Source of the DNA: Enoplolaimus lenunculus
Taxonomy: Eukaryota; Nematoda; Enoplea; Enoplida; Thoracostomopsidae
NCBI GenBank assembly: GCA_030248215.1
Contig: JASANG010000089.1
Location: 1-64,000 of the forward strand
Reading direction: 5' to 3'
DNA length: 64,000 bases
Shown here: positions 34,861 through 47,263 of the stretch, one piece after another
Position numbering within the stretch: the first letter of the stretch is position 1
Layout of the letters: every line of letters begins with the position of its first letter
Notes under the pieces: model-generated
Database searches by the model: none
What the model saw: the letters and a program-made list of their open reading frames with translations, nothing else
Told to the model about the DNA's origin: nothing
Made by a program: the position numbers and the translations under genes

Positions 34861-37800
34861 CGAAGACATTATTTTATTTTTAGCGACGTTTTTAGTAGAT
34901 AAAATTTTTAATTTTCACCTACCAACAAAATTTATCCGTGAGTTTTATCGTCCGTTTGCACATTGGATCAAACATATTCTGGTTCAGGTAGAAATTTTTC
35001 AAACGCTAGTTTTTTTAGTTTTTCAGCAGTAAAAAGTAACACACGCCGTAGAAATTATTTTTCGTAGAAATTATTTTTATAACTTAAAGTGCCTAAAGTG
35101 CCGTCGTATTTTTTGCTGAAAGTCATTGAAACACGAATTCCGGTATGACACTGGTTAACAGAATTCTAAATTTTTATGAGTGGACTTATATTTGGCTATA
35201 GATTTTTGCGAACTGAACAACAATTCTAAATACAACGTTTGCTCTTATATTTTCGCCATGCAATGAAATCAGTGACAAAGGTGGCATCAGAGTTCACATT
35301 TTGTTTTGAATTTCTATTTAAAACAAATTTGATGTTTATGTACGCTCTTTTTTCATTACTCGTTACATTATACAATACAAGCATTGTAACTCAGTTATAC
35401 CTATGTAATTATTAAGGAAAATGTGATCACTGTTTGTTTTTTGACGGTGCATTCGGAAAACTGTACCCGCAATCTTGAGAAAACATTGTGCAGTATACTA
35501 AAACCTACAAATTAGGCCTTTCGCGAAATTTCTAATTCGGATTTCGATAAAATGTGGTTCTGCTTGACACACTGTCATAACAGATCAAGGCTCTCGTGAA
35601 TAGTAAAAGGATGAGTCAGTTGAGGTCCCTCCTTAGATTTCTTGTTGAAATTTTTCGTGTTCACTGAATACCGCTATTCACGAGGATACCAAAAATGAAC
35701 ACCTCCGGGTACCGCTCCGGCAAATTTCGTTGACCTTCGGCTCTGGTATTTTCAGATCCGCTTGCGATCTGTCCTTTATTAAGTTGTTCGCGAGTTCTGT
35801 TTCTCAGACTTGGATATCATATTCACATGTGAATTAATTCTGTAAGACAAGCAGCACACAGTGAAATAATTGTTTTGTGATGGCGGACACAAATTATAAG
35901 GCTCATGTGTTAAAGTAGTCTGGTGTCTGAAAATCTCCAATTATCACTTCTGATCAAAATTCCGATTCCGAGTGAATTTAGTTTCGTTTCGCACCGTGAT
36001 ATTTAGAACCTCCTACCATCACCCACAAAAATCTGTTCTGTAATATAATAAGTTATGGTTGACCCTTCAAAATGTTTAAGCGTTTCTGTGGATCTCATCA
36101 CAAGGAACAAACCGCGAACTTAGGTTATATATGTCATAGCCACTGCAGCAATCAAGCTCAATTCCGAATTGGGGTAATCCAAAATAAAGCTATTGTATTG
36201 GATCAGTTTGATGTTACCGTTAACTTTACTGCTTTCTGATTGGGCATACTTTATTGCGGCAAATAGCAGCAGCCACGTTTATAACTTGAAATCAGACATT
36301 TATGAAAAATGCACATGTTAGAGAGCAATGTAGTCCGAGTGAATGTTGATCCACCTGACCAAAATATGTAACTTTCCATAATTTATAAAAAATACTTTGA
36401 GAGTTGCGTATGCGATCCGCATCGAAAAATTCTGTTCACCCCCTCCAGAACTCACCTGTCCCCTTCCGGAGATCTCAATGCGATCAATTTCCCCTATCGC
36501 TAGAGATCGTTCAACTCACCATTCAGACAACGCTGCTCTCCTTACCCAATACAAATTGTGTATGGCAATGAATTATAAATCGCAAAACTGCAAGTTGCTC
36601 GGAGAAACGGTTCTACCGCGGTCAACTCGTAATTCTGTTTTGAACTAGATCAATTTGTAATTTGCCGGAATCACTAACTGGGCTATGCTATTAACACGGC
36701 CGCTGTGTTTTACCGACAGTTCCAGTTAATTATGTTTAAAGGAATAATATAAACATGGTGTGGGAAATATTTTCACTGTATTTTATTACGCAGTCTGAGG
36801 TCTTTCTCTGTTGTTGTTAAGTTGTTGTTTGAAGTACGTTTACAACATCAGTTAGTCTTTTTGTTTATGCGGTAGGGTATGTGCTTCTCCGCTGTTTAAT
36901 GCAAGTTTTTATATTTTCGACATTTAAAGTTCCGATAGAAAAATTTGATTCCGATTCCGCTTCTGACAAAATCTAGTTCCGGTTGAAACCCTGCTTTAAG
37001 GTATGAAATCCAAGAAATAAGTGCATGTTGAAAACAACGCAAACCGATGCAGAAGTGGATAGTGATAGAATATTGAAATCAAAAACGGATGCTAAACAAA
37101 TATTGAATAAGCTTGGTTCTTATACTCTTTGTTCCGTATTAAAAATTATGCTTTAGTAATAGGCAAGTCTTTTGATAAGCTGTACGCGGAAATGTGTAAG
37201 GAGTTGTACAAAACCCTTAATTTCTGTTCATTCGAGCCTAAAATTATATAACTGACTAGGTCAGCTCGGCATTCTTATCGAAAAATGTTGTACAACAAGA
37301 AAGGTGTGCAGAGAAAGCGAGACTCTTTACGAACACGACCAGTTACGTATTATTGTGGTTCTCTGAAAATTTTGTTCATATTTTGATAAAAATGAGTTTT
37401 GACTGGTTGTACTGTAGTATTTGTTATATAAACTATAATTAGAACACGAGCTAAGAGTTTTCTAAAACTGGTGTTGCGGCGTATAAAAACAAATACTTGG
37501 ATATAGTATGTTTTTACAACGAATATCTGAATTATGAATTTTTCAACCGTAACTCTGAGCACGTGCATAAATTGTTGAAAAATAAGTAGGGTGAATAATT
37601 GTGGTCTCCCAAAACTGGTTAAAATTTTTTACACATGTTCGTTCTATACTATTACGCAAATGTAAGGTCCTTTAGCATGGTAGGAAGTATTAGCAGCAGC
37701 CCTGATATAGCATTCAGATTGAAACATTATAGTAAATAAAAGTCAGCGAGGTAAACTAGCCATCGAGTAGTCAGCCGTGGGCCGCGGTACTTAGCTGAGC

Positions 37801-37897
37801 CCAATCTTTGAGTTCCCGAGACGAAATAAATCGGAGCATTGCGTGACTTATTTTTGTCACATGAGCCCAAGAAACAGACTGTTGGTTTGATATTGTA
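34861..37897. other. intergenic, few recognisable elements
   Basis: MITE-like ends occur at about 35,695-35,765 (CTCCGGGTACCGCTCCGG) and 36,937-36,994 (GATTCCGATTCCG ending GTTGAAACCCTG). An 83-codon frame at 36,397-36,648 (+) has no recognisable family. No host exon was found. Confidence 0.4.
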
Positions 37898-39002
37898 ATT
37901 GAGCGAAGCTCGGAGTTTCGCGTAGCGTTTTATGTTTTGTACTTGGGAGTCGAAAGGTGGATGTCCGTCTGTCCGTCCGAAAAGAATCTCAGGAACCGCT
38001 GAACCGATGTTAATAAACTTTCTTTTGTTTGAAAGCCAATTATCCTGGGGTCTTAACCTCGCATTGGGGTTTTAAAATTGCAAGCCGTTTAGTAGCTACA
38101 GGCTAATTCGCATAATTAATTAAGCCTAAATTAGGACTTTCCACAATATTTCACTAATTATTACAGTTTGAAGCAATCTAATTTTAGCATTAAAGGGTTT
38201 TTGGGTGCGAGGAATCTGCATAGACTGTTTACAAACCTCCAAAACAAATAATTGAGTACATAAGTAGTAGATAATTTGCATATAAGCATAATTGACAAGC
38301 CAAATTTAGGCGTTTTTACAATATTTCACTAATTATTACGGTTAAAAGCAATATAATTTCAGCAGTAAAGGGTTTTTAGGTGCGAGGAATTAGAATAAAT
38401 TGTTTACAAACATCCAAAACCGGTAATTGAATAGTTAGCTAATATCTAATTTGCATATTAGCTTAATTGGCAAGACTAAATTAGGACTCTTTAAATTATT
38501 TCAATAATCCTTAGGGTTTACTGAAGGTTTTTTGTACGAGGAATCTGAATAAATTGTATACAAACCTCCAAAACCGATAATTGAGTAGTTAGCTAATAGA
38601 TAATTTGCATATAAGCATAATTGATAAGCCTAAATTAGGCGTTGTTACAATGTGTCACTAATTATTAACGTTACAAGCAATCTAATTTCAGCAATAATGG
38701 GTTTTCTGGCGCGAGGAATCTGAATAAATCGCCTACAAACCTTTAAAAGCGATTATCGAATAGTTAGCTAATGGCTAATTGCATTTTTGCTTAATTGACG
38801 AGACAAAATTAGGACTTTTTAAATTATTCAAATAATTATTAGGGTGGCTGAAGGGTTTTTGGGTGCGGGGAATCTGAGGAAATTGCTTAAAAATCTCCAA
38901 AACCGATATATGAATAGTTAGCTAAGAACTAATTTGCATATTACCTTAATTGCTTACGTGTGTTCGAGCTTCGCTCAATAAATGTAGTCCCACTACGACT
39001 GG
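37898..39002 (-). mobile_element. Helentron-like element, most complete copy
   Basis: This 1,105-bp copy begins TTGAGCGAAGCTCGGAG and GTTTCGCGTAGCG, then the GTCGAAAGGTGGATGTCCGT and CCGCTGAACCGATG blocks. Five to six tandem units (about 155-180 bp apart by their TCACTAATTATTA blocks) follow. It ends TTCGAGCTTCGCTCAATAAA, hairpin GTAGTCCCACTAC, GACTGG. The inverted TTGAGCGAAGCTCG / CGAGCTTCGCTCAA pair lies near both ends and the hairpin only at one, as in Helentron-derived HINEs. No ORF of note. Confidence 0.8.
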
Positions 39003-39086
39003 TTGTATCTTGAGTTCGTAAATTAAAATCATTTGCACTACACTGTATAAGCAAGCCAGTTTGTTGCTTATCTAAAATCTTCAACT

Positions 39087-39329
39087 GCAGACGTTTCTAC
39101 TGCTACTTCAAGAAATCCGTTATTACTGGCATGAAAACACGGTGCAATTTTTATATTGTTATCTAATCTCGCTAGACTCGTGCTTGGTGTACAAGCCAGT
39201 ACGGGTCAATCTGAGCGGCATTTTAGTGAAAGCGGCAACGTAGTAACTGGGACTCGCGGCCTTTTGTATCCGTCCTTTGTTGGAGCTCTCGTGGCTCTGA
39301 AAGAAGCTGCGATGAACAATATTTGGTGA
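39087..39329 (+). pseudogene. hAT transposase C-terminal fragment, broken
   Basis: The frame from 39,168 to the stop at 39,327-39,329 reads LVLGVQASTGQSERHFSESG, then NVVTGTRGLLYPSFVGALVA and LKEAAMNN. This is the C-terminal hAT dimerisation region (consensus S..S.SER.FS..G, R..L.P, L..L). Upstream residues EIRYYWHENTVQFLY are in another frame, so the relic is frameshifted. Nothing of the catalytic core or zinc finger is seen. A Helentron-like copy ends 85 bp upstream, so the transposon was probably disrupted by it. It shows that an autonomous hAT once lived here, a possible source of transposase for the many MITEs. Confidence 0.8.
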
Positions 39330-39633
39330 AATATGAAGAATAATTATGGTTATATATGGTTTGTTTGATTTTTTGTTTGTGTTTAAACCTATGTATAAAA
39401 GTCGTGGGCACAGGCCCAAAACCGGGGATGTTCCAACCTTGAATATAATGTCCCTGTCGGGACCTTTGTCATTAAAGGCACGTGCCTCCCAGTTCACCTA
39501 TTTCTACGTGAGCGAAGCGAGCAGAAAAGCTGCACAGAATCTTAAACTTGATGTATCCCAACATAAATTTTGTTTTGAGTGAGTTCGAAGGAATGATCCG
39601 ATCACTAAATCCTGCAAATTATTTTTACAGTAC

Positions 39634-40397
39634 ATGCACAATTATGAAGACATCCTGGCGAGAGAAAAGTGTGCGTTATTTTAATATTGAAACCTTTTGC
39701 AACAGTCGCAAAACATTTCTGGGTCACGGATAGAAGGTATAGACCCGCGGAGTCCACCTGGCTACACGCCTGAACACTAGTACTGTATTGCTTGTATATA
39801 TACGATTTCTACTTAGCTGCTCATGTATTCCATGAGAAAGGATTAAAATGTGCGATGGCTTTCGCCCCAAATGGTTTTACAGGTTGTTGGACGCTAATCC
39901 AGTCGTCATGTATACCATCACCGTTGTCTCACGGATGTCTAGTACACTAAAAAATAAGGAGTCAAATAGATTCTCTGGGAAATAGGCTTTTCCTGACTAC
40001 ACAAACTGAGTCATGCACCATTATGAAGACATCATGGCGAGAGAAAAGTGTGCGTTATTTTAATATTAAAACCTTTTGCAACAATCGCAAAACATTTTTG
40101 GGTCACGAATAGAAGGTATAGACCCGCGGACTCCACCTGGCTACACGCCTGAACGCTAGTACTGTATTGCTTGTATATATACGATTTGTACTTAGCTGCT
40201 CATGTATTCCATGAGAAAGGATTAAAATGTGCGATGGCTTTCGCCCCAAATGGTTTTACAGGTTGTGGAACGTTAATCCAGTCGTCATGTGCCCCATCAT
40301 CGTTGTCTCACGGATGTCTATTACACTGTAAAAAATAGGGAGTCAAATAGATTCTCTGGGAAATAGGCTTTTCCTGACTACACAAACTGAGTCAAAT
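39634..40397. repeat. 379-bp direct tandem duplication
   Basis: Copy 1 starts at CATGCACAATTATGAAG (39,634) and copy 2 at CATGCACCATTATGAAG (40,013). They are nearly identical, including GGTATAGACCCGCGG, TGTATTCCATGAGAAAGG and TTCGCCCCAAATGGTTTTAC. Each copy ends in the left arm of a CACTGTAAAAA MITE (AAATAGGCTTTTCCTGACTA). Only the second retains a right arm. The high identity suggests a recent duplication. Confidence 0.9.
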
Positions 40398-40444
40398 TCG
40401 ACTCCGCCAGAGTCAAATTGACTCACTGAGCATTTTTTGCAGTG
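40324..40444. mobile_element. palindromic MITE, GAGTCAAA type
   Basis: This 121-bp element has ends CACTGTAAAAAATAG / CATTTTTTGCAGTG and repeated GAGTCAAATTCGACTC-like inverted motifs. TA lies beside both ends. Fuller copies are at 57,676-57,882 and 43,230-43,356. Confidence 0.75.
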
Positions 40445-42456
40445 TAGGTGAATTTTGAAAAGTTGGTTTGCAAACAACAGCTTTTTTGGGCTGACTAAAG
40501 AAGTTGAAAAACAACCCCTTTTTAAGTCTTCCCCATATTTTTTCCATTGGCTAAGTGTATATGGGCACCCCCGGTCTGATCAGTTATCACTTCGAGTCGG
40601 TGCTCGCCCCAGTCATGTGATCCAATTTTGAAATATTTGGACATATTTAAGCTCATAACCTTCCCTGCATGCTGAACTTTTCACTACCAAATTTGAATTG
40701 TTGAAAAATTCTATTTTTGGATGTCCTTATATTCGCTTTTGGAAAGCGAAAAAATTTATTTGATAATACATTCAGCAATTATATATCAATCGACACAGCT
40801 TCTGGCAGTAATTTGCCAAGGATTATTGCTCAATTGTTGAATTGTGTGCAAAAGTATGAATTATTTGACTTAATATGTACATCCAATAGTATTTATTAGT
40901 AATGAATAGTACGTAAATATCAACATACACATTTTGAGTAATTTGAATATGTGAAGAAGACAGTGAAAATTGCGTGTGCGCATATCGTCATGGTGTGGCA
41001 ATCGATATTGAAGAAAAAGAAACATGCTTAATGGAATAAGGGTTTTTAGATTCTATATTATCCCTGTATTTGCAACAGCTTCAGTCGATAATGAATAATA
41101 CGGTATGAAACTTTGGATAACAGCTTCACTCTCTTAATATATTCTCTTCTGTTAATGCAATTTGAGATATATAGGTCATTGCTTTAAAGGATTTTTTTTC
41201 TGAACTTTATATGATACAGTTTTAGTTGTGAGAGTGACCATTTAGGCGCAGCTTAACTTTGTAACTCGCTGGAGTCGCTTATATCGTTTTGCACAAGACC
41301 GTTTGAGGTAAAAATTTCAAAGCAAGGCAAATTATTGCCATTTTGCGCAAACACGAAACATCACACCCGATATCCTCCGTGAGATTCACCAGACACTTCC
41401 ATCTGTGTCCTCTCTCTTATGTTCCTTCCTGAGTACCCATGAGTGGAGGTAGCTCTTTTTGCCGTGCCGGATATCCTGTCGCGCCCTATGTATATTTTGT
41501 CGCATTTTTCAGATTTAACGGTTATAGTGTACACTGTACCAGTGTGCGAAACTGGACAGTGACCCGTAGTGTAAATGTCGTATATGAAGATTAAACCGAT
41601 TTTTTCACGGAGCAAGTTGAGTTCGACAATAGCAATCGTAATATCGAACAATGGAAACTCATGATAGATAATTCAGTGCTTATATGCGAACTGATTTCCG
41701 GCAGTTTAAATTTCCGGAATTTGAAACTCAGAGCGCAGTCAAAATTTTGGAAAATAGATGATCACATTCTATGCAAATTTCGGAGGGCATTTTTCGTGTC
41801 AACAAATGAATAACATAATATAGTAAAACCGCTGAACGAAAATTACACTGAAAAGCATTTGCTATTAGATAATATTTAAGTTTAGTCAGTTTGTGGTATT
41901 GGTGCCCATTTTCGTTAGAAACAATGTGAAGTTTCAGTGTCTTTTGTTTTGTTGAATTTTAGTTTAATTTAGTGTTAGATATTTGAACTGTGCTAAATAT
42001 ATATTTGTTTTTATTAGTTCACTACATCTAAAATTCGCAACTGGACATTTTCTGCGGCACGGAGGTTTTTTAAATCTAGAAACACTGTAACACATAAAAC
42101 TGCCGACTCACATTCCTATTTGTCGTTCTGTGTGATCTGTTCAGTAAATTTTTTTCGTCATGGAATTTGTCTTATACATCGATATATACGTCTAAGGTTA
42201 CAACGGATGTAAAAAATTGTTGAATTCTGAACTAGCGGCCAGGTATTTTTATCTAGTTTCTATTAAACAGTACATTTTTGCGACTATATACCAAATGGCA
42301 CTGAGTACGAAAAGATCATGGCCCGCGGCGTAAATCCTGCTTCCACATAGTACACAAAATTCACCACAAATGAAGGTTCCGTTGTGACATTACGTATAAA
42401 TTCTGTGTTTGAAATTTGTCATATGAGCTTCTATCTGGCAATAGTGCTGTTCAGTG
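40445..42456. other. intergenic, nothing recognised
   Basis: Open frames of 60-96 codons show no recognisable domain. A short CCGGATATCC patch at about 41,468 may be MITE debris. Confidence 0.4.
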
Positions 42457-42845
42457 CAGGGTACATATACGACCGGAATTCTGCATCCGACTCTGACAAA
42501 AAATCGACCTCCAGCTGTGGTAAGGTTTTTGTTGCAGCTTCCGGCAATTTCGGTATTGAAATTTCTTATAGTTTTACGAATAGTATCGTGCTGTCTGTAT
42601 ACGTTTGACTATAAGTTATGGTAAAATTTGGATAACAAATGTCTTAGAAGTAATTTTAAACTTGAAATCAAAATTGTTATCGCTTTACTAATATTTACTA
42701 CAATTTGCGTTGTTTAATGACCAAATTTTGCGTTATGCTTTATTGATATTTACTAAAATTTGCGTTGTTTAGCCGACCTAATTTTGCGTTACCTCCGGTT
42801 CTGGCAAGTTTTGGTGACCTCCGGTTGCGGTATTTTTACATTAGG
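42457..42845. repeat. MITE-like element, CTCCGG type
   Basis: The left end CAGGGTACATATACGACCGG and right side CCTCCGGTTCTGGCAAG, then CCTCCGGTTGCGG, face each other. The interior repeats AAATTTGCGTTGTTTA. The right cap is not clear. Confidence 0.45.
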
Positions 42846-43229
42846 ATGAGCACTGATGCTATAGTACTGTAGTTCGACACAGTGGCAGCGATGGAAACAA
42901 TTGTTAAATGGTTCATGTCGTGGTCGACCAGTGGGTTACTTTGTCACATTATTGAAAGGCGATAGGTGTTTGAAAATGCAGACTTGCTTATTCATCAGGC
43001 CTCAAATTGCACCTTGACTAAAACTGCAACAAAATCTCAGCAATATTTTTCTAGAAATTGTGCCAATTGTTGAAGGGAAACGCACCGAAAAATAAATTTG
43101 TAAAACTTCAAACTTTCACTGCCGAAATTCCTGAAACCGCCGGCAAAAAACGACATAAAAATCCCGTGTATTGAGCATAAAATAACGGGCCCATGTAAAG
43201 ATTAGGGGCGGAACAGTATTATAAGCATA

Positions 43230-43356
43230 CATAAAAAACGCGGAGTCACATTGACTCTCGGAAACAGGCTTTTCCTGACTACAAATTTGACTCCGTTTGT
43301 TTCGTCAGGAAAGCCTGTTTCCGATAGAGACAATTTGACTCCACATTTTCACAGTG
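43230..43356. mobile_element. palindromic MITE, GAGTCAAA type
   Basis: The arms GGAAACAGGCTTTTCCTGAC and GTCAGGAAAGCCTGTTTCC form a strong hairpin, with TTGACTC repeats outside. The right cap is TTTTCACAGTG, followed by TA. The left cap is decayed. Confidence 0.7.
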
Positions 43357-43554
43357 TACTCCAGCCAAAATATCGCAGCGGGAACCGGAAAAAATGCTTG
43401 TTATCGAAAAATTCGTGTAAACACACCATTTAGAACTCCAAAATCCTGAAACAAATGCAGTGAAGTAGAAACGCGTTGTAAATTATGCGGGTATGACTCA
43501 AATTGGCAATACATACTAAGACAATTTAAAGATAGTAAACTGAAAATTTTTCGC

Positions 43555-43804
43555 ATTTTCTATTTCCCATGAGACCTACGTTTATGCTAGGATTCGAACT
43601 CCAGTGACTGGAGTGGGAGGCGTATACCATCACCACTCAGCTATAGGAGCTTGACGCTCGAGCCCGAGGGGGCTGTCACGTCTTGTGGTGATTTAGTACT
43701 ATGTATACGAGTTGCAATTGTTAAACACGGTGCGATATATACTATTTAACGTATATATACTGCGCTGAGTTGCCTACAGGCAACTCAATGTGAGGAGGGG
43801 TTAA
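43555..43804 (-). repeat. tRNA-Gly-like SINE, copy 1
   Basis: On the minus strand it carries TAGCTGAGTGG (A box), ACGCCTCCCACTCCAG (like the anticodon arm of a CCC glycine tRNA) and GGAGTTCGAATCC (B box). It also has a conserved non-tRNA part with the hairpin GTTGCCTGTAGGCAAC. A second copy of the same length and order lies at 57,110-57,362. The tRNA-like part lacks a clean acceptor stem. Confidence 0.7.
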
Positions 43805-44319
43805 TAGAAAAATAAGTTAGAATAGTATGCCAATTTTTCTTAAATTTTCTATAAGACATTTTCAACACCGAAAATACTGAAAAATTCAGGTGAAAATTAC
43901 CGATTTTATTAACGGTACGGGATAGTGAAAGATACCGCTTTTCCCTACCGGGACCAGAATGTCCGTTACCCAATACTACCAACCAGTACATTATTGAAAC
44001 AGTGAAAATTTAGAATGAATTATGCTCAGGTTGTTAACACGCTCTAGCATGGAGTGCTTGAGGATAGTAGTACCGCCTTTCATCCTGCCGGTTAAAACTC
44101 TTTCAAATTACAACCTGGTTCAGCGACGCGGCAGCCCCCCCCCTTTAAATGTAAGATTGTAGAGAAAAGGGTCCCTGTTGCACCGAGTTACATTGAGACG
44201 TTTCATTTTAGAACGTTTTATAAATGAAAAACTGACAGAGAAAAAGTTCCCTCTCAATTTTACGGTATATGGTCGAAAGTAAAAGTTGCCCCGGTTATTG
44301 AAAGTATTTTAGTAACATA

Positions 44320-44715
44320 GGCTGAAACACGGGAGACGATATTTCATGCAGGGGAAACTTAGGCGTTTAAATTTTCCACTTTACCAGGTTTTGAAACAGT
44401 ACTGGACGCTTCACATTTTTTTCCATCAAACAGGTGAAAGCCTAGGATGTTGGATTTTCCCTTTTCTTGTTTTTCAAACAAAACCCATGCCTTAGATTTA
44501 CTCTACCAAACCGGGAAACCCTAGGTTTTCGAACTTTCCACCTTTTCCGTGTTTCATGAAAACCTCTGCCTCAGATTTTCAAATTCAACATGGGAGAACC
44601 TAGGCGTTTGATTTTTTTGATTTTTTTACGTTTTTAAAGGCAAAACTAGCTTCAGATTTTCCGACCTGACACGAGAAAACTTAACGTTTTAGTTTCCACT
44701 TTTCCCGTTTTCTCG
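44320..44715. repeat. degenerate minisatellite, unit about 80 bp
   Basis: Four to five diverged units share GGGAAACCCTAGG-, TTTTCCAC-TTTTCC- and GCCTCAGATTTTC-like blocks. Unit starts lie near 44,332, 44,430, 44,511, 44,589 and 44,670. Confidence 0.6.
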
Positions 44716-46827
44716 ACTTTATTTACACTTCTACTAGGTAATGTGTTTTAAATCGTTTGGTTTTACGCATATTTTTTACGAAATATCCGCAATTTTTTCC
44801 TCAAAATTGTGCCAAAAGTTGAAACGCAATACGCGAAACAGATATATGCTGTAAAACTATGCAAAATTTCACTACTGATATTACTGGAAACTCGGGCATA
44901 AAAATCTATCGGAGCCGGAGGTCGATTTTCTTCGGAGTCGGATCCTTAGGCAAACCCATTAAACCAACCAAACTACATTGTTCATATTGGATCATGTTGT
45001 GATATATAAAAACAAACCTTATGCTCTGATTTTAGCTAGTAGTGGAAAACTAACTTTCAAGCAGGAGTGAGTGTATGCACCAATTTTTAGCGACTTTCCA
45101 CGTTTCAAAATGTGAAGCCCTTGGGCTATACATTGCCCTGAATTTTCTGGAAGTACGAGAAATTTCGCTACCGAAATTGCTTGAGCGGCAAAAACTTTAC
45201 CGGACACGGAGCTCAATTTTCCTTCGGCTTGCAGAATTTTTATCAGAAGTTCCTTCAGTTTTGGAAATGAAGTTTTACCTACTTTTATAAAAATGGCTTC
45301 CCTTTGGTGAGTTTGTGTCTAACTTTGATGTGTATAATTGTAAATACTTTAATTGCCGAGATTTCTCAAAACGGCAGTTTAAAACGATTTTCCGAAAACA
45401 ATTTGCAGATTATTGTTAAAATATAAAATTTGGCATCATATTTATTACCTAATTTTGTTTCGCCTCCGGTTCCGATAAAATCGGTTAACATCCGGCACCG
45501 GTTTTCTGCACTACGGTTGCATCCTGCAAGACGGAACACGGTGCAACTAAGGTGATATAAGCAAAATTTGCGCAAACTGGCTGCGTTGAAAAATACGCTA
45601 ATTTAAACATGTTCAAGGGTACAGAGAAAACTTTTCTGACCGAATCGTTTTAATGATGACGAAAAAACATTCTACTGCGAGCATAAAAAGTTCCGTATTA
45701 ATACGCCGATGCATCTTCCTTTACGCTTTAGTTTTGACCCGTTGTTCCTTAAACATCTGGCTCTTCGAGCTCCTTAGAAATCCAAGCTCTCAGTGAATAA
45801 AATGACCGTGGCGCAAATTTTGCTTTAATCCCTACCCGCATAGAATATATAAATAATGAAATGATAAACAAATAATACACAGTGCGCACTGTCTAATTGC
45901 TCGACTATGAACAAGATGTGAGAGATTTTTCGGGCTCAAGCTTTTAACTGTAAATGCCTCCACCAGAGAGTCTGGGTTCCAATTTAAGCTTGAATTTAGA
46001 TTTTACATGAAACAAGAAATATTCAGATGAGAAAGAATAAAATGTGTCAACATGTATAGTTTCTAAAATACGAAATATTTCATTTTGAAACTTAAATTTC
46101 TGTTGGATGCCGACTGACTGGACTGTAAGCAGCAAATTTTGAAGAGCAAAATTCGTTTAAAAAACGTATTCCGGCTATCTAAAACACTCTTAACATGGTA
46201 TAGTACGAATTTGTCATACGTATTTTTATTACGTAATTTTGCTTCATATCCGGTTCCGGTAAAATTTCCATTCCAAAAAATATCAATTTTCTAGTGTTTC
46301 TACTTAAATTCGCGACAATGTTGCCCACCGGTGGGTAACCACAATTTTGTTGCAGACAATGTTTGTCACCAGAAGAGAATTTAAGAAATCTTATAACGGC
46401 CACAGCACAGCTTTGTCAGGTGGAATATTTTAGCATTTGCGTATAATGTATGCGTTGTCCAGCCATTGGCAACTTAGGCTAGAAACGTTCCTTATTGGAA
46501 TTTTTTGACCCCTATTGTCTGTGGTGAATTATGCAATGGTAGCTATGGTCGCGAACGTGTTTTAAAGACCGCAGCCACCTTTTTCTGCGCCTAGCACAGG
46601 CCTGCAATTAGGACATTAGGACATGCGCTATGGAAGTATATGAATTAGTGATAAAAACAGTAATGAAAAACTCTTGAGGTTGTCGGTAAATGTTTTGGAA
46701 AGGGATCAAAAATGCCCTTAGGGGCAATGCTCTTGTCTCCCACGCAGTTAGGCATTGGTGAACTTTTTCCTACACCTAAGCCTGACCTAGCTGTTGTACA
46801 GTTTCCCCATGTTTACGCATAGGCTTA
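44716..46827. other. intergenic, MITE debris only
   Basis: CGGAGCCGGAGG at about 44,907 and TTCCGGTAAAAT-like patches near 45,470 and 46,250 resemble MITE ends. No host exon was recognised. Confidence 0.4.
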
Positions 46828-47263
46828 CTGTAGTGACCCGAATAAGAGGGGGAGGTAATAAGAGGGGCGGGTCCCCATGTTGAGTCCCAATCAATATTAG
46901 TACGTATCCCTAGTAAGAGTCGGTAAGCGGACAGAATCCATAAACGCTAATTAGAGTCCATAAATGTCAATTATCCCTAACTGTAGCGCATAAATGACTC
47001 CAGCACCAAATACAGTTGAGTTTGAAACTTTAAAGCATACTTAAGTTTTGAAAGAACATTCCTAAGTTATCGTTCAAGCTTTTGGTGCAAGGCAAAAACG
47101 TTTAATTCAACGGATAGTTGCAATACCGGATATATATTATCAGTATACAAGGGTGGCAGAGGGCTGGTTGAAAATAAATAACAGTCCGTAACCGAGTAAC
47201 AGGGGGTACCCTCTGGAGAGTCCAAAGAAATATCAGTCCCCCCTCTTATTCGCGTCACTACAG
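46828..47263 (+). mobile_element. Tc1-type MITE, 436 bp
   Basis: The terminal inverted repeats CTGTAGTGACCCGAATAAGA / TCTTATTCGCGTCACTACAG are flanked by TA on both sides, as in Tc1/mariner insertions. No ORF. A 286-bp internal-deletion relative is at 56,756 and an expanded one at 30,715. Confidence 0.85.

Noticed and set aside
39159-39497. 112-codon minus-strand frame as a gene
   Set aside because: It is the antisense shadow of the hAT transposase relic and an adjacent MITE end.
43600-43680. Functional glycine tRNA on the minus strand
   Set aside because: The anticodon-arm similarity is real, but stems are broken and the same sequence recurs inside a 250-bp repeat at 57,110.
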